Source: Lewinellaceae bacterium
GTDB taxonomy: Bacteria; Bacteroidota; Bacteroidia; Chitinophagales; Saprospiraceae
Direction of reading: 5' to 3'
Assembly (NCBI GenBank): GCA_016712415.1
Contig: JADJRC010000008.1
Coordinates: 186,001-250,000, forward strand
Length of the DNA stretch: 64,000 nucleotides
Made by a program: the position numbers and the translations under genes. Below, piece by piece: positions 60,303-64,000 of the stretch (positions are counted from its first letter, which is position 1; every line of letters starts with the position of its first letter). The notes beneath the pieces are model-generated. The model saw only the letters and a list, made by a program, of their open reading frames with translations. It made no database searches and was not told where the DNA came from.

Positions 60303-61096
60303 TAGTCAGTATCTTCCTGCTTATCGCCTTTGTCAAATACAAGGTGCTGAAACTCGACTGGTACGATGCCATGTCGCTCGAACGCGCTGCCGTTTTTCGC
60401 GAACTTTGGCCGCACTGGCTGGATATTCAGAGCAATCGCGATTTCGCCGCATGGTGTATGCGCGATTATTACCTGATCCCGATTGCCGTGCTGCTGAACG
60501 GCGCATTTTATATCCGGAATCGCGACTGGCTGAAGGCAGGCCTGTCAGTGTTGTTTCCCGCTGCCTATCTCCTTGTCGTGAACGTGCCCTTCCACGGCGG
60601 TGATAAACAGTTTTACCTGGAAAACCTGTACCTGCCCCTGTCCTTGTTCGCAGCTGTGCCCCTTGTATTCGACGTGATGCCCGGGTTGTTGTCGCATCGC
60701 CGCATGCTGCTTGTGCTGGCGGGCGTCGTGGCGCTGCGCATGGTGCACATTGGCTATGCACACCGGCCCTGGACGGACCGCCTGCAATGGGAGCTGGCGT
60801 TTCTGGACCGAACGGCCGGTCTGCCCCACCGAAAACTGATCCTGTCGGAGCAGCAGGCGCCGATGGATACGCTGGTTTTTTCCTGGGGCACCTCCACCGA
60901 ATTTCTGATGCTTTCGGCGCTGAAACACCCCGACAGTGCGCGCTGCATGATAGTAGATCCCTCACCGGAGCGTTTCGATACCCTTCTGGCACAACCACGG
61001 CTGTTTTTGGGGGCGTTTCGGAACTATCCGTTTGATGCATTGCCGGCCAGGTATTTTAACCTGAGGGATACGAGTGCGTATTTGAGATGGGAATAA
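60281..61096 (+). CDS. Polytopic membrane protein, C-terminal part of the same gene
   Basis: This part continues the membrane protein with further helices (YLLIVSIFLLIAFVKY, IPIAVLLNGAFY, LSVLFPAAYLLVV, LSLFAAVPLVFDVMPGLL) and a soluble end (about 195-270, HRKLILSEQQAPMDTLVFSWGT). The family is unknown. The shape with a hydrophobic N-half and a polar tail is loosely like that of glycosyltransferases using polyprenyl donors, but no motif proves it. It is not a separate gene. Confidence 0.65.
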   Translation, partial: QRALYLLIVSIFLLIAFVKYKVLKLDWYDAMSLERAAVFRELWPHWLDIQSNRDFAAWCMRDYYLIPIAVLLNGAFYIRNRDWLKAGLSVLFPAAYLLVVNVPFHGGDKQFYLENLYLPLSLFAAVPLVFDVMPGLLSHRRMLLVLAGVVALRMVHIGYAHRPWTDRLQWELAFLDRTAGLPHRKLILSEQQAPMDTLVFSWGTSTEFLMLSALKHPDSARCMIVDPSPERFDTLLAQPRLFLGAFRNYPFDALPARYFNLRDTSAYLRWE

Positions 61097-61119
61097 TATA
61101 TCTCCAACCTAAAACATAT

Positions 61120-61182
61120 GTACCGCGGATTTCCAAATCCGCCAAAACGCGCCAGTTCAGCGGATTTGGAAATCCGCTGTAC
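61120..61182. repeat. Hairpin repeat between convergent genes (copy 2)
   Basis: Two 22-base arms (61120-61141 and 61161-61182) are inverted with one mismatch, with the same CGGATTT/AAATCCG core as the element at 2896-2963. It separates the stop of the membrane protein gene from that of pgi. Confidence 0.8.
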
Positions 61183-61196
61183 GTTTACAGGACAGG

Positions 61197-62501
61197 TTAT
61201 TTCTTCCCCAATAATCGAAACATGTTCTTCTTGTACGCCTCCACCCCCGGCTGGTCAAAGGGGTTGACCCCCAGCATATAACCGCTTATGGCACAGGCTT
61301 TTTCGAAAAAATAGAACAACTGCCCGAGGAAATAAGGGGTCGCTTCAGGTATCCTGACGACCATGTTGGGCACACCGCCGTCGACGTGCGCCATACGTGT
61401 GCCCTCGGCAGCCTTTTTGTTGATGTGATCGAGCGTTTTTCCGGCCAGGTAGTTCAGCCCGTCCAGGTCGTCGGCTGTATCGGTAAGGCTGATATCGGTA
61501 TCGGGTTGTTCGATTTCCAGCACCGTTTCGAACAGCGTGCGCTGCCCGTCCTGGATGTACTGTCCCATAGAGTGCAGGTCGGAAGTAAAATCCACGGAAG
61601 CAGGAAAGATACCCTTGCCGTCCTTGCCTTCGCTTTCGCCGTAGAGTTGCTTCCACCATTCGGCGATGTAGTGGCAACGCGGTTCATAGTTAACCAGCAG
61701 TTCGATGTTTTTGCCTTTGCGCAGCAAGAGGTTGCGCAGGGCCGCGTAGCGGTGGCAGTCGTTCTCCGAAAAACCGCCTTTATACTGTTTCCTGCCGTCT
61801 GCTGCGCCGCGCATGAGGGCGTCGATATCGATACCGGCGGCGGCCAGGGGCAGCAACCCGACAGCGGTCAGCACTGAAAAGCGTCCGCCTACGTCGTCGG
61901 GCACGACAAATGTGTCGTAACCCTCCTGCGTGGCCAGGGTTTTCAGCGCGCCGCGCGTGCGATCGGTTGTGGCGTAAATGCGTTCCCTGGCGCCCTGGCG
62001 GCCGTACTTCTCTTCCAGTTTTTGCCGGAAGAGGCGGAACGCGATGGCCGGCTCGGTAGTAGTGCCCGACTTGGAAATGACGTTTACCGAAAAATCGCGG
62101 TCGCCGATGGCTTCCAGTATGTGCGTATGGTATGCTGCACTCAGGTTGGTGCCGGCAAATACAACGTCGAAATGTTTTTTTCTGCCGCCGCGGAAAGGGA
62201 GTGGCGGAGTGGGCTGACAGAACTCAAGGGCGGCCTTGGCGCCGAGATAAGAGCCGCCAATGCCGATAACGATCAATACTTCGCTCTGTTTTCGAATCCT
62301 TTTGGCTGCCGTTTTGATCCGTTTAAACTCAGACCGATCGTATTTTACCGGCAGGTCCAGCCATCCGAGAAATGCATTGCCGGGGCCGCTGCGCGTTTCC
62401 AGGAGTTTCGCGGCTGCGGCAACCTGCGGTTCAATAGCGGCTATTTCGTGTTCAGCAATAAACTGCCCGGTTGCAGTGGTGTCGAGTTGTATGCCTGACA
62501 T
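61197..62501 (-). CDS. pgi: Glucose-6-phosphate isomerase
   Basis: The 434-residue protein has both classical signatures: DVGGRFSVLTAVGLLPLA and the C-terminal GVEAYKKNMF region; the substrate-phosphate loop is SKSGTTTEPAIAFRLF. At 434 residues it is shorter than the E. coli type (about 550) and matches the compact Pgi class. It interconverts glucose 6-phosphate and fructose 6-phosphate in the cytoplasm. It is downstream of a lipoprotein gene, separated by a terminator. Confidence 0.95.
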   Translation of the reverse strand: MSGIQLDTTATGQFIAEHEIAAIEPQVAAAAKLLETRSGPGNAFLGWLDLPVKYDRSEFKRIKTAAKRIRKQSEVLIVIGIGGSYLGAKAALEFCQPTPPLPFRGGRKKHFDVVFAGTNLSAAYHTHILEAIGDRDFSVNVISKSGTTTEPAIAFRLFRQKLEEKYGRQGARERIYATTDRTRGALKTLATQEGYDTFVVPDDVGGRFSVLTAVGLLPLAAAGIDIDALMRGAADGRKQYKGGFSENDCHRYAALRNLLLRKGKNIELLVNYEPRCHYIAEWWKQLYGESEGKDGKGIFPASVDFTSDLHSMGQYIQDGQRTLFETVLEIEQPDTDISLTDTADDLDGLNYLAGKTLDHINKKAAEGTRMAHVDGGVPNMVVRIPEATPYFLGQLFYFFEKACAISGYMLGVNPFDQPGVEAYKKNMFRLLGKK

Positions 62502-62525
62502 GTGGAATATTACAGAAGAAAAATA

Positions 62526-62568
62526 ACCCGCAGGCGGCGAGTAAAGCGGGTACGCGAAGCCTGCGGGT
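62526..62568 (-). terminator. Intrinsic terminator of the 62577-63173 lipoprotein gene
   Basis: A perfect 10-bp stem ACCCGCAGGC/GCCTGCGGGT with a 23-base loop is followed on the minus strand by TTATTTTTCTTC. Confidence 0.7.
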
Positions 62569-62576
62569 AATGGTGT

Positions 62577-63173
62577 TCAGAAATTTTTCGATTTTAACTC
62601 ATAACTCAGCAAAAAGCCTTCGTATTTCACCCACCCGATCTGATCGGACCAGTAGACGGTGTCGGTATTGAACGTAAACGCCTGCTGATACGTGATCTTG
62701 GCGCAATTGGGGATGTCTCCGGCGATGGTGCTCACCGTCAGCCCGTCTTCGAGTACGGTATAGGTGGCCTGGCCTCCGTCGAACTTGTGTGTCCATGATT
62801 CACCCGCCTTGGCATTAGCCTTGTATTGCCAGTTGTCCGTACCGGCGATAGACTCAATTCCGGTGTAGAATTTGTCGCCGCAGGCTTTGTAAAAGAAATT
62901 GTCGATACCTGCCAGTGCTGCTGGTTTCGGGGTGCCGCTTACGCTGACATTAAAGTTCCCATCTGCATTCTGATCCCCGTAGGTGTACGTGACATCGCCG
63001 GAGCTGCCGAACAGTTCGTCGTAGGCAAAAGTGATGCTGTGGCCGGTTTCCATAAATGGGAAATTGGGATTTGATCCGCCGCAATCATCATTGCCGTTAT
63101 CTTTTTTGCAGGAGGCAAGCATGGATAATACGGCTGCTGCGCACAGCAGCAAAAAGGGCATTTGATTTTTCAT
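62577..63173 (-). CDS. Lipoprotein of unknown function (198 aa)
   Basis: A lipoprotein signal (MPFLLLCAAAVLSMLASC, modified Cys at the end) is followed by a beta-rich mature part with Asp/Asn/Gly runs (GNDDCGGSNPNFPFM, TYTYGDQNADGNFNVSV). It has two more Cys pairs. I do not recognise the family. It ends just before its terminator and stands alone. Confidence 0.75.
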   Translation of the reverse strand: MKNQMPFLLLCAAAVLSMLASCKKDNGNDDCGGSNPNFPFMETGHSITFAYDELFGSSGDVTYTYGDQNADGNFNVSVSGTPKPAALAGIDNFFYKACGDKFYTGIESIAGTDNWQYKANAKAGESWTHKFDGGQATYTVLEDGLTVSTIAGDIPNCAKITYQQAFTFNTDTVYWSDQIGWVKYEGFLLSYELKSKNF

Positions 63174-63248
63174 AAAAGAGTTATTTAAAAGGTGGAAAAT
63201 TGGAGCGACAAAAATAACCCAATTCCGCTGACCTGCAACTCCACGGTA

Positions 63249-64000
63249 TTATACTTTGGCCAGTTCTCCTTTTAAATAATCAATCACCTTGATCTCGACC
63301 GGGTCGACATTGCGCAGGTCTGCGAGATAGTACGATGCCCAGTCGCCGAGGTACACCAGGTAAAAGGCCTTTTCAATCTGCGTTTTGCCTTTAGACCACA
63401 CTTCGATGGAGGAGCCGGTGAAGTGTTCTACGATCTCTTTATTGATGTCCATGCGGATGGAAGTGCGCTGGAAGTCGTCGCGATTGCGCAGCCAGACCAC
63501 TGCTACATCGGGGCGGTTATTGCGCCAGCCTACGAGTTCGTTGTGGTTCATTTCCGGCACTACATGGTGCCAGCAGAGCATTTTGGCGTTTTCATTGATC
63601 TGCTGCCGCCAACGTACCGCAACGGCTTCCATATGGTCGGCGATATACAGCACCGGCGTTTTGTCTGCCAAAAATCCGGCGATTTTCCTGGCGCGCTTCT
63701 GAATATCGGCGTCGTCTCTTGCCAGCAGTTTTTGGGCAGTTTTTACGGCAGTAAACAGCTTGAGCGGGATCAGTTTTGCGGCGCGAAGTACGCCCATCTG
63801 GGCGACAACGGAGTAGCCGAGACAGGCGCGGGGACTGCTCCAGCCTGTCGGTAACTGCACATAATCAAGACCGTGGGCCTTGGCCAGTTCGATCAGTTTG
63901 CCTCCCGAGGCGATACAGACGATTTTGGCGCCTGTTTCAAGGAGTTGATGGAAAGTGCTCAGCGTTTCCTCTGTATTGCCACTGTAGGAAGAACAAATGG
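63249..64000 (-). CDS. Bifunctional phosphoglucose/phosphomannose isomerase, SIS-domain (5' end beyond window)
   Basis: The reading frame is open to the window end, so the N-terminus is missing. The part seen, 250 residues, begins inside the first SIS domain, with the phosphosugar site ICSSYSGNTEETLSTFHQLLETGAKIVCIASGGKL. The second half (LARDDADIQKRARKIAG, PVLYIADHMEAVAVRWRQQINENAKM, VVPEMNHNELVGW) matches the bifunctional PGI/PMI class of archaea and some bacteria. It isomerises glucose 6-phosphate or mannose 6-phosphate to fructose 6-phosphate. It is the second enzyme for this reaction in the window besides pgi. Confidence 0.9.
   Translation of the reverse strand, partial: ICSSYSGNTEETLSTFHQLLETGAKIVCIASGGKLIELAKAHGLDYVQLPTGWSSPRACLGYSVVAQMGVLRAAKLIPLKLFTAVKTAQKLLARDDADIQKRARKIAGFLADKTPVLYIADHMEAVAVRWRQQINENAKMLCWHHVVPEMNHNELVGWRNNRPDVAVVWLRNRDDFQRTSIRMDINKEIVEHFTGSSIEVWSKGKTQIEKAFYLVYLGDWASYYLADLRNVDPVEIKVIDYLKGELAKV

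Noticed and set aside
1..64000. tRNA, rRNA, transposase, integrase or phage genes
   Set aside because: I looked for characteristic motifs and found none. Absence is by eye only, and a covariance-model scan could still find a short RNA gene.

Overview
The window comes from a Bacteroidota chromosome, most likely the Saprospiria/Saprospiraceae group (phylum: strong inference; class: moderate). The evidence is the number of secreted proteins with C-terminal type IX secretion (T9SS) sorting domains or gliding-motility (CHU_C-like) C-termini, the DUF1573 protein, the futalosine route to menaquinone, the ECF sigma/anti-sigma pairs, and repeated upstream TAnnTTTG boxes, the Bacteroidota -7 promoter element. 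GC content is moderate to high. I see no rRNA, tRNA, CRISPR array, prophage or transposase.

Layout. 1-5.5 kb: two large T9SS cargo proteins, a beta-helix/VCBS protein and a C25-peptidase-like protein, convergent around a hairpin repeat. 5.9-15.5 kb: a tight + strand run of DUF1800, DUF1501, an IgGFc-binding/CHU_C adhesin-like protein, a polytopic membrane protein and a five-heme cytochrome with a sorting-like tail. 15.5-18.4 kb: a PhoB/PhoR-type two-component pair and a TonB/TPR protein. 18.4-23.3 kb: a candidate small RNA, a saccharopine-dehydrogenase-like gene, futalosine hydrolase, a methyltransferase, a PAP2 phosphatase and a 146-bp composite inverted repeat. 23.5-31 kb: DUF1573, an HlyD adaptor with a C39-peptidase ABC exporter, and two SGNH hydrolases. 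31-36.8 kb: an MFS transporter, a small membrane protein and acetyl-CoA synthetase (an acetate-use cassette), then a quinone-oxidoreductase-like gene preceded by an 11-unit heptamer array. 36.9-45.2 kb: a BNR/sortilin-like repeat protein, a choice-of-anchor L protein, an NYN-RNase/cold-shock fusion, an ECF sigma/anti-sigma pair and an interrupted LytS-type kinase. 45.2-53.4 kb: a GH31 glucosidase, a second sigma factor with an inner-membrane-to-barrel partner, an LVIVD lipoprotein and TyrRS. 53.5-64 kb: envelope genes, a LolC/E-type permease, HemE, an inactive-looking rhodanese, thiolase, Pgi, and a bifunctional PGI/PMI cut by the window end.

Functionally the window mixes housekeeping (tyrS, hemE, mqnB, pgi, acs, thiolase) with a large investment in cell-surface and secreted proteins, as expected of a surface-attached polymer-degrading bacterium.

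Quality caveat. At least nine genes carry single-base indels, several of them in homopolymers, that shift a recognisable protein into another frame, and one kinase carries an in-frame amber codon. The number and kind suggest residual assembly indels, though real decay or slippage cannot be excluded. Coordinates below follow the sequence as given, and the inferred intact gene is stated in each case.
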